From an uncultured Muribaculaceae bacterium (GTDB taxonomy: Bacteria; Bacteroidota; Bacteroidia; Bacteroidales; Muribaculaceae): 38,784 nucleotides of DNA. The notes under the pieces were generated by a model. It was given only the letters and a program-made list of their open reading frames with translations, was not told the DNA's origin and ran no database searches. The position numbers were made by a program, and so were the translations under genes. The stretch is from assembly GCA_910584055.1 (NCBI GenBank), contig CAJTZS010000039.1, forward strand, positions 1 through 38,784, in the 5' to 3' direction. This document shows positions 1 to 8,012 of this stretch, piece after piece (the stretch's first letter is position 1; each line of letters starts with the position of its first letter).

Positions 1-1587
1 CCGTTCCGTGGTACATGGGTCGTCGGCACTCCCGGTTCCGGTAAGACTTTCTCCATTGTCGAGCCGTTCATCCGTCAGCACTCTGCTAAGGGTTTTGCTA
101 TGGTAGTTTATGACTACAAGTGGCCTACACTTGCCACCAAGTTGTATTATCATTATCTTAAGAATCAGCGCGAAAACCGACTTCCAAAGGGCTGCAAGTT
201 CTCGGTAATCAACTTCGTGGATGTGGAATACAGCCGTCGTGTGAACCCCATTCAGCAGAAGTATATCGGCAACCTTGCTGCAGCATCGGAAACGGCCGAG
301 ACCTTGCTTGAGTCTTTACAGAAGGGAAAGAAAGAAGGAGGCGGAGGTTCAGATCAGTTCTTCCAGACCTCTGCGGTTAACTTCCTTGCAGCGATCATCT
401 ACTTTTTCATCAATTATAAGAAACTACCTTATGATGAGAACGGCAATCAGCTCTTTCCCAAAATGGTTGTTGACCGTGAGACCGGCTTTGAGAAACCGAC
501 CGGAGAAGTGTATGCCGATGCTGCCATGACCCGTCGTGTTGAGCCGGCTTACTGGCTGGGCAAGTATTCCGATATGCCCCATGTACTGTCATTTCTGAAT
601 GAGGATTATCAGACCATCTTTGACGTCCTCAAGACCGACAATGAGGTGTTACCGCTTCTTGGGCCTTTCCAGACGGCATTGAAAAACAAAGCTATGGAAC
701 AGTTGGAAGGTATGATAGGCACGCTCCGCGTCTATACATCTCGTCTGGCGACCAAGGAATCCTACTGGATATTCCATAAGGACGGTGATGACTTTGACCT
801 CAAGGTTAGTGACCCTGCTAATCCGTCTTATCTTCTGATTGCCAACGATCCTGAGATGGAGAGCATCATCGGAGCGTTGAACGCTCTGATTCTTAACCGT
901 CTCGTTACCCGTGTCAATACAGGACAAGGCAAGAATATCCCGGTGTCTATCATCGTCGATGAGTTGCCTACGCTGTATTTCCACAAAATTGACCGTCTTA
1001 TCGGCACAGCCCGAAGCAACAAGGTTTCGGTCGCACTCGGCTTTCAGGAGCTGCCGCAGTTGGAGGCTGACTATGGCAAGACAGGAATGCAGAAAATCAT
1101 AACCACAGTCGGCAATGTAGTCAGTGGTTCAGCCAGAGCCAAGGAGACTCTTGAATGGCTGTCAAGCGACATCTTCGGTAAGGTAGTTCAGTTGAAGAAA
1201 GGAGTCACGATAGATCGAGACCGCACCTCCATCAACCTTAATGAGAATATGGACAGCCTTGTTCCGGCTTCTAAAATCTCCGACTTGCCGACCGGATGGA
1301 TTTGTGGACAGGTGGCACGCGACTTCGTGAAAACGAAAACCGGGATGCGTGACAGCATCAATATCCAGGAAGCCGAGGAGTTCAAGACCTCGAAGTTCTA
1401 CTGCAAGACCGACTTCGACATGGATGAGATTGCAAAAGAGGAAGCAGGGTATGTCCCTCTGCCGAAGTTCTATTCCTTCCCATCCCGCGAAGCCCGTGAG
1501 CGTATCCTGTATTCAAACTTCCTCCGTGTCAACCAGGACATCAAGGACATGATTCGTGAAATCCAGCAATACCGCGTCAAGAAATAA
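1..1587 (+). CDS. mobC: Conjugative coupling ATPase, TraG/VirD4 type (MobC of Bacteroides conjugative transposons), 5'-truncated by window edge
   Basis: This type IV coupling protein would bring the relaxosome-bound DNA to the mating-pair pore at the inner membrane and drive transfer with ATP. The reading frame is open from base 1, so the first ATG at 100 is internal and the N-terminus, where VirD4-type proteins carry membrane helices, lies outside the window. Visible residues 9-16 form the Walker A motif GTPGSGKT. The Walker B acidic pair (D320, E321 of the visible part) lies in a IIVDELPT segment. The 528 visible residues read as a typical Bacteroidales MobC/TraG protein. The gene is followed by a hairpin terminator, so it appears to end the transfer/mobilization operon. 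Its sequence looks more GC-rich than the cargo that follows. The family call is firm; the symbol is by analogy with CTnDOT-like elements. Confidence 0.9.
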   Translation, partial: PFRGTWVVGTPGSGKTFSIVEPFIRQHSAKGFAMVVYDYKWPTLATKLYYHYLKNQRENRLPKGCKFSVINFVDVEYSRRVNPIQQKYIGNLAAASETAETLLESLQKGKKEGGGGSDQFFQTSAVNFLAAIIYFFINYKKLPYDENGNQLFPKMVVDRETGFEKPTGEVYADAAMTRRVEPAYWLGKYSDMPHVLSFLNEDYQTIFDVLKTDNEVLPLLGPFQTALKNKAMEQLEGMIGTLRVYTSRLATKESYWIFHKDGDDFDLKVSDPANPSYLLIANDPEMESIIGALNALILNRLVTRVNTGQGKNIPVSIIVDELPTLYFHKIDRLIGTARSNKVSVALGFQELPQLEADYGKTGMQKIITTVGNVVSGSARAKETLEWLSSDIFGKVVQLKKGVTIDRDRTSINLNENMDSLVPASKISDLPTGWICGQVARDFVKTKTGMRDSINIQEAEEFKTSKFYCKTDFDMDEIAKEEAGYVPLPKFYSFPSREARERILYSNFLRVNQDIKDMIREIQQYRVKK

Positions 1588-1625
1588 TCATCTCCGTTAA
1601 TTCATAACGGATCTAACATTACGAT

Positions 1626-1670
1626 AAGGGTATGACCAAACAGTCGTACCCTTTGTCTATTTTCTATTTT
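1626..1670 (+). terminator. Hairpin terminator after the coupling-protein gene
   Basis: AAGGGTATGAC (1626-1636) pairs with GTCGTACCCTT (1643-1653) around a six-base loop, giving an 11-bp stem with one G-T pair. A T-rich tract follows. It lies about 40 bases after the stop codon and separates the transfer gene from the cargo. Confidence 0.65.
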
Positions 1671-1715
1671 AATAAATAACGGCGACCTTGCCTACATTGG
1701 AAAAGTATTTATTAC

Positions 1716-1791
1716 AAATTACAAAATATTGGTGGATTTCGCCAATTATTTTGCGATGAGGCATTGGTGTCACAGTTATTTTTTGTAATTT
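1716..1791. promoter_or_regulatory. Spaced 11-bp inverted repeat around the XRE gene promoter (possible operator)
   Basis: AAATTACAAAA at 1716-1726 is the exact reverse complement of TTTTGTAATTT at 1781-1791. The right arm overlaps the -7 box of the downstream promoter. A shorter imperfect repeat (ATTGGTG and CGCCAAT) lies between the arms. Autoregulation by the adjacent XRE protein is an inference; the AT-rich arms could also be coincidental promoter sequence. Confidence 0.35.
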
Positions 1792-1793
1792 TG
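1764..1793 (+). promoter_or_regulatory. Bacteroidetes-type promoter of the XRE regulator
   Basis: TAATTTTG at 1786-1793 matches the Bacteroides -7 consensus TAnnTTTG. TTGG at 1764-1767, 18 bases upstream, is a near match to the -33 TTTG box. The -7 box ends 24 bases before the ATG at 1818. This rules out the TTG at 1764 as the start, since it would put the promoter inside the coding region. Confidence 0.6.
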
Positions 1794-1817
1794 AAAGCGA
1801 ATTTAAAACCATCTACC

Positions 1818-2042
1818 ATGAGATCGAATCAAGATATTAATAGGCTAAAAATAGTTCTTGCAGAGAAGAAGCGAACTAATAAATGGCTTGCAGAGCAGCT
1901 ATGCAAGGATCAAGCAACTGTTTCTAAATGGTGTACGAATACATCACAGCCAACATTGGAAATGCTTGTTAGGATTGCGGATGTCTTGGAAGTAGATATC
2001 AAGGACTTATTGCATCCTTCCACACTGATTAAAGAAGGTTGA
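1818..2042 (+). CDS. Small XRE-family (Cro/C1-type) helix-turn-helix regulator
   Basis: This 74-residue DNA-binding protein consists of little more than one XRE domain. Residues from about 8 to 62 read as the five-helix fold. The segment WLAEQLCKDQATVSKW is the helix-turn-helix and LEMLVRIADVLEVDIKDLL is the conserved C-terminal half. The ATG at 1818 is chosen because the promoter lies at 1764-1793; a TTG-initiated extension would read through it. The next operon begins 81 bases downstream behind its own promoter and a perfect 16-bp palindrome, so this protein probably represses itself, that operon, or both. Such stand-alone regulators commonly precede defence or toxic cargo on mobile elements. 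The fold is confident; the targets are inferred. Confidence 0.85.
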   Translation: MRSNQDINRLKIVLAEKKRTNKWLAEQLCKDQATVSKWCTNTSQPTLEMLVRIADVLEVDIKDLLHPSTLIKEG

Positions 2043-2049
2043 ATTTTAA

Positions 2050-2065
2050 ATAATTCGGGAATTAT
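2050..2065. promoter_or_regulatory. 16-bp palindrome directly upstream of the Hsp70-operon promoter (candidate operator)
   Basis: ATAATTC, two G bases, then GAATTAT: a perfect 7-bp inverted repeat with a 2-base centre. It ends one base before the -35-like box at 2067. Size and position suit a dimeric XRE repressor site, and the XRE gene ends only 8 bases upstream. Binding is inferred. Confidence 0.45.
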
Positions 2066-2066
2066 C

Positions 2067-2098
2067 GTTTACGTTTTTAATGTAAATGATATTAAGAA
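2067..2098 (+). promoter_or_regulatory. Shared promoter element, copy 1 (GTTTAC-N17-TATTAAGAA)
   Basis: GTTTAC (2067-2072), 17 bases, then TATTAAGAA (2090-2098), 25 bases before the ATG of the Hsp70-like gene. The layout matches five other intergenic sites in this window. A TTTAC/GTAAA inverted repeat lies between the boxes. Its downstream box is the most diverged of the set. Confidence 0.5.
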
Positions 2099-2123
2099 GG
2101 GAATACATCTAACGAAAGACGAT

Positions 2124-4544
2124 ATGCACGACAATTTGAAGCTGACAAAGCTCTTCCATATCGATGATGCCTTCAGGAGACTATCTTCTGATACAACTTA
2201 TATCGGCATTGATTTTGGCACCAGCACTACAGTAGTGTCTCTGGCTACATATAATATGCTCACCGGAGAAATTGAGTGTGAGAGTATGCAATTGCCACAG
2301 AAGGATAAGTTCGGTAATCCTATGGAAGGGGAACTCTTCCCTACAGTGATTGCCGTAAATGCAAATGACGGTAAACCTATTTATGGACAAGGTGCATATG
2401 ACCTCAAATGGAATCCTGACTACACTTTCGGAGTTAATCTTTGGCATTCATTTAAGATGGAGCTTGGCAAGGATTTAGGACCAAGATGGTATGAAAGCCA
2501 GCAGAGCAAGATAAAATCCCCGCAGGATGCTACCAAGATGTTCTTTAAGTTCTTAAAACGGTCAATTGAGAAGACCGTCCGAGAGAGGAACTTGCCTGAA
2601 AACATTAAGTATGCCATCAGCATACCGGCTTCATTTGAAAGCAACCAGCGTAAAGACCTTCTTGAAGCATTGAAAGCAAATGAAATTCTTGTAGATGGTT
2701 CTCTATTCATAGATGAGCCAAATGCAGCATTTATCGGCTATATCAATAATCCAGAATGTCAGCCCATCGAACTGAAAGCAGAATATAATCCGAAAGTCCT
2801 TGTATTTGACTTCGGAGCAGGAACCTGTGACCTCTCACTTCTTGAGATTACAGCGGATCATCAAGGCCTCCACTCCAACAATCTCTCAATCTCGCAGTTC
2901 GCAGAATTAGGAGGCAATGACATCGACAGGTACATCTCTCATAATTATCTCTTGCCACAGCTTCTTAAAGCAAACAATCTTGCAGGAGATAACGACTTCC
3001 TGACGACTAAACAGAAGGAAGTAATCGCGAATCAGCTTCTTGGGGTAGCTGAGAACATGAAGAAAAGGCTCTGCAATGAGGACTTTAACTTCCTTCTCTC
3101 CGAACCTGACATTATGAATGAAGTTGTTGCTGCCGGTCATGGTATCACAATAGAGACGCCGAATCTTCAGATTCCCACCAATGATGGCGTTCTTAAAATT
3201 CAGAAACTTTGGTTGAGCTATGCCGATTTCATCGAAACGATGAAAGTCTTCTTCAAAAAATCATTATTCACTAATCATAGTGCTTATACCGTCAAGGGGC
3301 AACAGAAGAAATACAATAGTATTCAATCGGCCATTGATACCGCTCTCCAAAAAGCTCATGTCAACAAGGATGAAGTTGACTATGTGATTATGATCGGAGG
3401 CAGTTCTAAAAACCCCTTCGTTCAACAGAAGATTAAGAGTTATTTCTCTGACGCAACGGTAATGGTGCCCCGCGAACTTCAAGCACTGGTATCGCAAGGA
3501 GCTGCTTTGCATTCAATTCTGAACAATGGGTTTGGGATACAAGCTGTACGACCCATTGTCGGTGAATCTATAATTGTTGTCACTCAAAATGGCAATGCCC
3601 CTGTTATTTCAGCAGGAACAGAAGTTCCATTTGAGACTTCTCTTGACGATGCATTCTCGACTGGAAGTAAGAAATATAAAGAAATAGAAATTCCAGTTTG
3701 CGTTGGTAATGATAAGAAACTGCTATATAATCTCCATCTAACTCGCCAGAATAACGAGATTTTTCCGGAAAATACGCCGGTTTCTCTGCATTTCGAAATG
3801 GATGCAGACAAAATCCTGGTTGTTAGAGCCAAGGCAATGGGAGAAGAGTGGGAAACGAAATGCGAGAATCCTCTTGACAATGCAGCCATGACGGATGGAG
3901 AGGCAAAAGTCCTTAAAGCTCAACGAGCCGCATATGTATCAGCAGAGAATAACAATCACCGGCCTACATCAAGCTCCCTTGATGCACTTTGCCGTGCCTA
4001 TGAGGATAATAATCAGTATTTTTTGGCTGGGGAGACATTGGAAGAACGAATTCAATACTACCCAGATTCATCACTATACAATCGTATAGGTGTGCTGTTT
4101 CATAATAGCGGGGTTTACAATCGAGCAATAGCCTATTTTCGAAAGGCTGTAAAAAGAGATCCTAACAACGCTAATGCCCTAAATAATTTAGGACATGACC
4201 TTTACATAATTGGTGAGATTAAAGAGGCAAGAGAATATGTGGAGAAAGCAGTCAATCTACGTGGCGATTATGCCATTGCATTAGTCGTCCTCGGTCGTAT
4301 CGAAGCAATTGATAAAAATGAAGCAAAGTCAAAAGAGTATTTCAGACGTGCGTTCAATATTTTTACACGACGTTGGAAATCTAATGATTTGGATGACTGT
4401 GAGAAAGGATGGTTCAAGTCCGTGGCTAATGAACTGAAAGAAACAGAAACGTATAAACAACTTACGCAGGAACTGCGTAATAGTACACAGTCTAAAGGCT
4501 ATTCTTTGGAGAATACTCTATTTGGTTCACATGATAAGATATAA
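2124..4544 (+). CDS. Hsp70/DnaK-like ATPase with C-terminal TPR repeats
   Basis: This 806-residue protein has the actin/Hsp70 nucleotide-binding fold. Phosphate loop 1 is GIDFGTSTT (residues 28-36), phosphate loop 2 lies in VFDFGAGTCD (227-236), and the adenosine motif is MIGGSS (423-428). The linker DEPNAA and the ELGGNDID segment are also Hsp70-like. After a diverged middle region in place of a clear DnaK substrate-binding domain, the C-terminal part (about 650-760) carries TPR repeats such as the one around NANALNNLGHDLY. It is therefore not housekeeping DnaK but a specialised Hsp70 with a protein-interaction tail. It is followed after 3 bases by a helicase gene and then an unknown gene, which suggests one complex. 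No signal peptide is visible, so it should be cytoplasmic. The client is unknown; a defence role is possible but inferred. Confidence 0.85.
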   Translation: MHDNLKLTKLFHIDDAFRRLSSDTTYIGIDFGTSTTVVSLATYNMLTGEIECESMQLPQKDKFGNPMEGELFPTVIAVNANDGKPIYGQGAYDLKWNPDYTFGVNLWHSFKMELGKDLGPRWYESQQSKIKSPQDATKMFFKFLKRSIEKTVRERNLPENIKYAISIPASFESNQRKDLLEALKANEILVDGSLFIDEPNAAFIGYINNPECQPIELKAEYNPKVLVFDFGAGTCDLSLLEITADHQGLHSNNLSISQFAELGGNDIDRYISHNYLLPQLLKANNLAGDNDFLTTKQKEVIANQLLGVAENMKKRLCNEDFNFLLSEPDIMNEVVAAGHGITIETPNLQIPTNDGVLKIQKLWLSYADFIETMKVFFKKSLFTNHSAYTVKGQQKKYNSIQSAIDTALQKAHVNKDEVDYVIMIGGSSKNPFVQQKIKSYFSDATVMVPRELQALVSQGAALHSILNNGFGIQAVRPIVGESIIVVTQNGNAPVISAGTEVPFETSLDDAFSTGSKKYKEIEIPVCVGNDKKLLYNLHLTRQNNEIFPENTPVSLHFEMDADKILVVRAKAMGEEWETKCENPLDNAAMTDGEAKVLKAQRAAYVSAENNNHRPTSSSLDALCRAYEDNNQYFLAGETLEERIQYYPDSSLYNRIGVLFHNSGVYNRAIAYFRKAVKRDPNNANALNNLGHDLYIIGEIKEAREYVEKAVNLRGDYAIALVVLGRIEAIDKNEAKSKEYFRRAFNIFTRRWKSNDLDDCEKGWFKSVANELKETETYKQLTQELRNSTQSKGYSLENTLFGSHDKI

Positions 4545-4547
4545 ATT

Positions 4548-5723
4548 ATGAAGTGGTTGCCAGGAGAAAACGATTTGGTAAAAGAGCAGACCGACTTTCG
4601 AGGCAAGGTATGGTCTGAATCCGGGAATGTCTATGTTTCCGGATTCCCAGGCTCTGGCAAAAGTGTGTGTTTACTTTATGCAGTAAAGACGATTCGAGAT
4701 AAAAAACCTGAAGCAACGATTCTTTTTGTAGAGTTTACCCATGCTCTTATTAAGATGATCGAAGCGGCTCTAAAGGAATTGCATCTCAATAATGTCCCTG
4801 TTGTCACGTATAATGAATTTCGACGTAATTACAACGACCATTATGATTTTATAATCTGTGATGAAGTTCAGGACACATCAGCTCCACTTTTGCATCTCAT
4901 GAAGCAAAGAGCCGAGCGGGTCATTGTCGGCGGCGATCCCAATCAATCAATTTATGAGAAATTGCCTGGGAACGAAGAGCCCACCGTTGGACCTGAAGAA
5001 ATGAAAGGAATACTTTCTCCAAGTACCACGGAATTAACCATACTGCATAGGCTTAACAAATATATCATTCGAGGAATCAATAGCTTTTTCCCTCAAATGC
5101 ACATACTCGCGGAGAAATCCTCTATGCTGAAAAAACATAAACCAGCGTATGTCTGGCATTGTGCAGATCAGAATGATGAGGTGAAACGTATTATGGATGA
5201 TGCTAAAAACGCTCTGAATTTTGGTGAAAGCGTGGCTATCCTCTTGCCTAACCATAATAAGATAGAATCTTTTGTGAACATATATCTGGAAGCTTGCGGA
5301 GTTGAACCTTTCGACTTTTCCAGAGACCGCCAATATGGTAAACCAAACTATGGTTTACTTAATGAATATCTTGCAAAAAATAATATTAAAATGCAATCTA
5401 TCACCAACGGTTTTGGTTCTCTGGTAACAGATAGCGACAAGATTATTCTATCTACATATCATAGTTCAAAAGGACTTGATTTCGATAAGGTCTTCATGCC
5501 ATTCTGCAATGAGTCATATAATGAAGATGCTCGTTTGTTCATGGTTGCGATGTCGCGTAGCCGCAAAGATCTCATCATCTCGTATACCACAACTATGAAT
5601 CAGTTTGTGCGAAAATTCTATAATAATAAGGATGCTTGCCAGTTTGTTGATTATCCTGACATGGCAAAAGGTCCCAGTATATTTGGTAACAATAATGCCT
5701 CAGACGAGGATGAAGATTGGTAA
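4548..5723 (+). CDS. Compact UvrD/Rep-like superfamily 1 helicase or ATPase
   Basis: All main SF1A motifs are visible in only 391 residues: Walker A GFPGSGKS (32-39), DEVQD (105-109, motif II), GDPNQSIY (129-136, motif III), an LHRLN segment with arginine 168 (motif IV), STYHSSKGLDF (302-312, motif V) and AMSRSRKDL (334-342, motif VI). UvrD and Rep are nearly twice as long, so the 1B and 2B accessory domains are largely missing. It may be a minimal translocase or a molecular switch. The C-terminus is a short acidic tail. The start lies 3 bases after the Hsp70-like gene stop, indicating coupled expression. I recognise the family but not the system; action on invading or transferring DNA is inferred. 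Confidence 0.85.
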   Translation: MKWLPGENDLVKEQTDFRGKVWSESGNVYVSGFPGSGKSVCLLYAVKTIRDKKPEATILFVEFTHALIKMIEAALKELHLNNVPVVTYNEFRRNYNDHYDFIICDEVQDTSAPLLHLMKQRAERVIVGGDPNQSIYEKLPGNEEPTVGPEEMKGILSPSTTELTILHRLNKYIIRGINSFFPQMHILAEKSSMLKKHKPAYVWHCADQNDEVKRIMDDAKNALNFGESVAILLPNHNKIESFVNIYLEACGVEPFDFSRDRQYGKPNYGLLNEYLAKNNIKMQSITNGFGSLVTDSDKIILSTYHSSKGLDFDKVFMPFCNESYNEDARLFMVAMSRSRKDLIISYTTTMNQFVRKFYNNKDACQFVDYPDMAKGPSIFGNNNASDEDEDW

Positions 5724-5730
5724 AACAGCT

Positions 5731-6732
5731 ATGGCACAATATAATCATATCGCATTGGTTAGACGCGACGAGGTGATTGAGCTTTTCAAGAATGGGAGCT
5801 TATTCCCTCAGTCCACAATACAATTTACCGGTTCCTTGACTGCATTAGCCAAGAAACCAAAGGATGTCTTGAAAATTTTCGCGAAGACACCAGTTGTTGA
5901 GTATAGCATCAATTACTTCATACTTTACCTTCAGACTGAGAATAAATCTTTGAGTAAGGGCATTAAGTACAGTGATCTTATTTCTATCATCCCTCTCGAT
6001 GAAGATGCGGAGCGTATGGGGTTGTCATTATCCCCTCAAGTAAAACTCGAACGCCCTATCTTCCAGCAGGCATACCTTATGTACTTGCAAGAATCAGCTA
6101 TCAATAACGCCATTAAAGGCGTAGAAAACATTGGGGTTATTTTCGGATATGATGACTTGCAGACATCAATAAAGAAAGTGACAAAGAAGACAATCGGTAC
6201 ATGGGTAAATCTTATTTTGGATGAGGAAGGGAAAACGAGCCCCAAGACAATTTGGGAATTCCTTCTTACTTATGTAAGAAGTCAAACATATCCTAATGGG
6301 ACTGCAGGAGCATTCCTTGACACCATGTCTGTTGTTCATAACTTCACCAAAGGCAGGGATGAGAAGAAAGACCAGAAATGCACCACAACAGGACGATTAA
6401 TCCTGGAGGTCTCTAAACCAACTTACAGCCAGCTGACAGAATGTCTTGCCCGGTCTTCAAATTTTGTAAAAGCTGCAGACAATGGTTATAAAGGGTTCTG
6501 GAAGATTGCCCCAATGTACTTCATATTGCTCGATAAGTTGAGCACAGCATCCGAAGATGGTACTTATATTGGCAATACACCCGTAAATGAATTTGTAGAC
6601 AGCGTAAAGACGCACTATGACGAGGACATTCTCAAACCGGCTCTCTTTTTGGTCGGGGTAACTCTTGGACAATCAAGTACATATAAGTTATTATATAACA
6701 GTTGCCGTGAAAATCTTCCTTTTTTATTATGA
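5731..6732 (+). CDS. Unrecognised 333-residue protein of the Hsp70/helicase operon
   Basis: I do not recognise a domain. The ATG at 5731, 7 bases after the helicase stop, is the most natural start; the frame stays open upstream, and an alternative ATG at 5710 overlaps the helicase. There is no signal peptide or clear membrane span and no obvious catalytic motif. The sequence is mixed alpha/beta with a conserved-looking C-terminal half: GYKGFWKIAPMYFILLDKL, then a stretch near the end containing LFLVGVTLGQSSTYKLLY. It should be cytoplasmic. Being the third member of a tight operon, it may be the effector or adaptor acting with the Hsp70-like and helicase proteins. The coding call is confident; the role is unknown. 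Confidence 0.75.
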   Translation: MAQYNHIALVRRDEVIELFKNGSLFPQSTIQFTGSLTALAKKPKDVLKIFAKTPVVEYSINYFILYLQTENKSLSKGIKYSDLISIIPLDEDAERMGLSLSPQVKLERPIFQQAYLMYLQESAINNAIKGVENIGVIFGYDDLQTSIKKVTKKTIGTWVNLILDEEGKTSPKTIWEFLLTYVRSQTYPNGTAGAFLDTMSVVHNFTKGRDEKKDQKCTTTGRLILEVSKPTYSQLTECLARSSNFVKAADNGYKGFWKIAPMYFILLDKLSTASEDGTYIGNTPVNEFVDSVKTHYDEDILKPALFLVGVTLGQSSTYKLLYNSCRENLPFLL

Positions 6733-6737
6733 ACATC

Positions 6738-6769
6738 GTTAACCACGGAGGCAGTTGTGGTATATAAAT
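6738..6769 (+). promoter_or_regulatory. Shared promoter element, copy 2 (GTTAAC-N17-TATATAAAT), glycan operon
   Basis: GTTAAC (6738-6743), 17 bases, then TATATAAAT (6761-6769), 25 bases before the ATG of the first glycan gene. An ACCAC/GTGGT inverted repeat spans the inter-box region and could be a weak operator or hairpin. Confidence 0.55.
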
Positions 6770-6794
6770 ACAGACGATTTTAAACAACGTAAAT

Positions 6795-8012
6795 ATGACC
6801 GGAAATAAAAATAAGGTGGCGATTATAGGGCTTGGCTATGTCGGGCTGCCTCTTTTATGTCAATTTTCAAAGACATTTGATTGCTTCGGCCTTGACGTTG
6901 ATAGAAGACGTATTGAGGAACTCTCTATGGGTGAAGACAGAAAATGCTGTGTGCCTATAGAATACTTAAAGTCTATAAATACAAACAGACTGACTACAAA
7001 TTGGAATTATATCTCTGGGTGTGATTACTTTATCGTTACTGCTCCGACTCCCATATCGGCAGACAAGAAGCCGGACATAACTTCGCTTAAAAATATAAGT
7101 GAAAATTTAGGGCGAGTTATCAGATCTGGGGCTATAATCGTTTTTGAATCAACCGTTTCACCCGGAACAACTGAAGAAGTTTGTGCTGACATTATAGAGA
7201 AAGTTTCGGGATTAAAGTTAAACCAGGGTTTTTATGTGGGCTATTCACCGGAAAGAATCAATATCGGAGATTCAGTACATACATTGAATAATGTCCCTAA
7301 AATCATATCCGCCTCCAACAACGCTTCTTTAATGGCTATCACTAATCTTTATAAGGAAGGATTAGGGTGCAGTATAGTAGAAGCATCATCAATTCGTGTA
7401 GCAGAAGCGGCGAAATTATATGAGAACGTTCAAAGAGATGTGCTGATTGCACTAGCTAATCAATACTCTGAATATTGTCAAGCTGAAGGAATTAACATAA
7501 ACGAAGTGACTAAATGCGCCTCAACAAAATGGAATTTTGAAGAGGTTTATCCTGGAATAGTCGGAGGGCATTGTATCGGTGTAGATCCTTACTATTTGCT
7601 GGAACGTTCTGGTCGATTCAATGTGGAAATGTCACTCATTAAGAACGCAAGGAATATTAATGAAGGTGTTTCACATAAAATTGCTACCAAGATAATAGCC
7701 TGTGTACAAGAATTAAAGAATCCTTCGATCCTGATTTTAGGCGCTTCATATAAAGCCAATACTGGAGATATAAGAAATTCTAAAGTTTTCGATGTAACCG
7801 ATGAACTTATCAAAGTCTCCTGTAATGTTAGAATTTACGATCCTTTAGTTTCGCGTCAAGATATACCAGAGAAATATTCAGACCTTTTTATCAACAGTTC
7901 TGAATTATTATGTAAATGGGATGTAGTGGCTGAACTCGTTACTCATACAGTATTTAGTGATATCGAGATTCCTAACGCAACAAATAGAATTTCATTAAAA
8001 GATTTGGTATGA
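6795..8012 (+). CDS. UDP-sugar 6-dehydrogenase (UDP-GlcNAc/GalNAc or UDP-glucose dehydrogenase family)
   Basis: This 405-residue enzyme would oxidise C6 of a UDP-hexose or UDP-N-acetylhexosamine to the uronic acid, using two NAD. The N-terminal Rossmann motif is GLGYVGLP (12-19). The catalytic cysteine is C260 in VGGHCIGVDPYYL, a wording typical of the WbpO/TviB branch, which prefers UDP-N-acetylhexosamines. SPERIN and the C-terminal GASYKANTGDIRNS segment are also diagnostic. It is the first gene of the operon and overlaps the next gene by 4 bases. Together with the 4-epimerase at 18965 and the decarboxylase-like enzyme it should supply activated uronic acid and possibly pentose donors. The family is certain; N-acetylated versus plain substrate is inferred from motif flavour. 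Confidence 0.9.
   Translation: MTGNKNKVAIIGLGYVGLPLLCQFSKTFDCFGLDVDRRRIEELSMGEDRKCCVPIEYLKSINTNRLTTNWNYISGCDYFIVTAPTPISADKKPDITSLKNISENLGRVIRSGAIIVFESTVSPGTTEEVCADIIEKVSGLKLNQGFYVGYSPERINIGDSVHTLNNVPKIISASNNASLMAITNLYKEGLGCSIVEASSIRVAEAAKLYENVQRDVLIALANQYSEYCQAEGININEVTKCASTKWNFEEVYPGIVGGHCIGVDPYYLLERSGRFNVEMSLIKNARNINEGVSHKIATKIIACVQELKNPSILILGASYKANTGDIRNSKVFDVTDELIKVSCNVRIYDPLVSRQDIPEKYSDLFINSSELLCKWDVVAELVTHTVFSDIEIPNATNRISLKDLV

Noticed and set aside
1764..1817. TTG-initiated N-terminal extension of the XRE protein
   Set aside because: It would place the TAATTTTG promoter inside the coding region; ATG 1818 follows it at normal distance and begins the XRE fold cleanly.
5605..5730. 42-residue N-terminal extension of the third Hsp70-operon protein
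   Set aside because: It lies almost wholly within the helicase gene in another frame; ATG 5731 fits the operon spacing.
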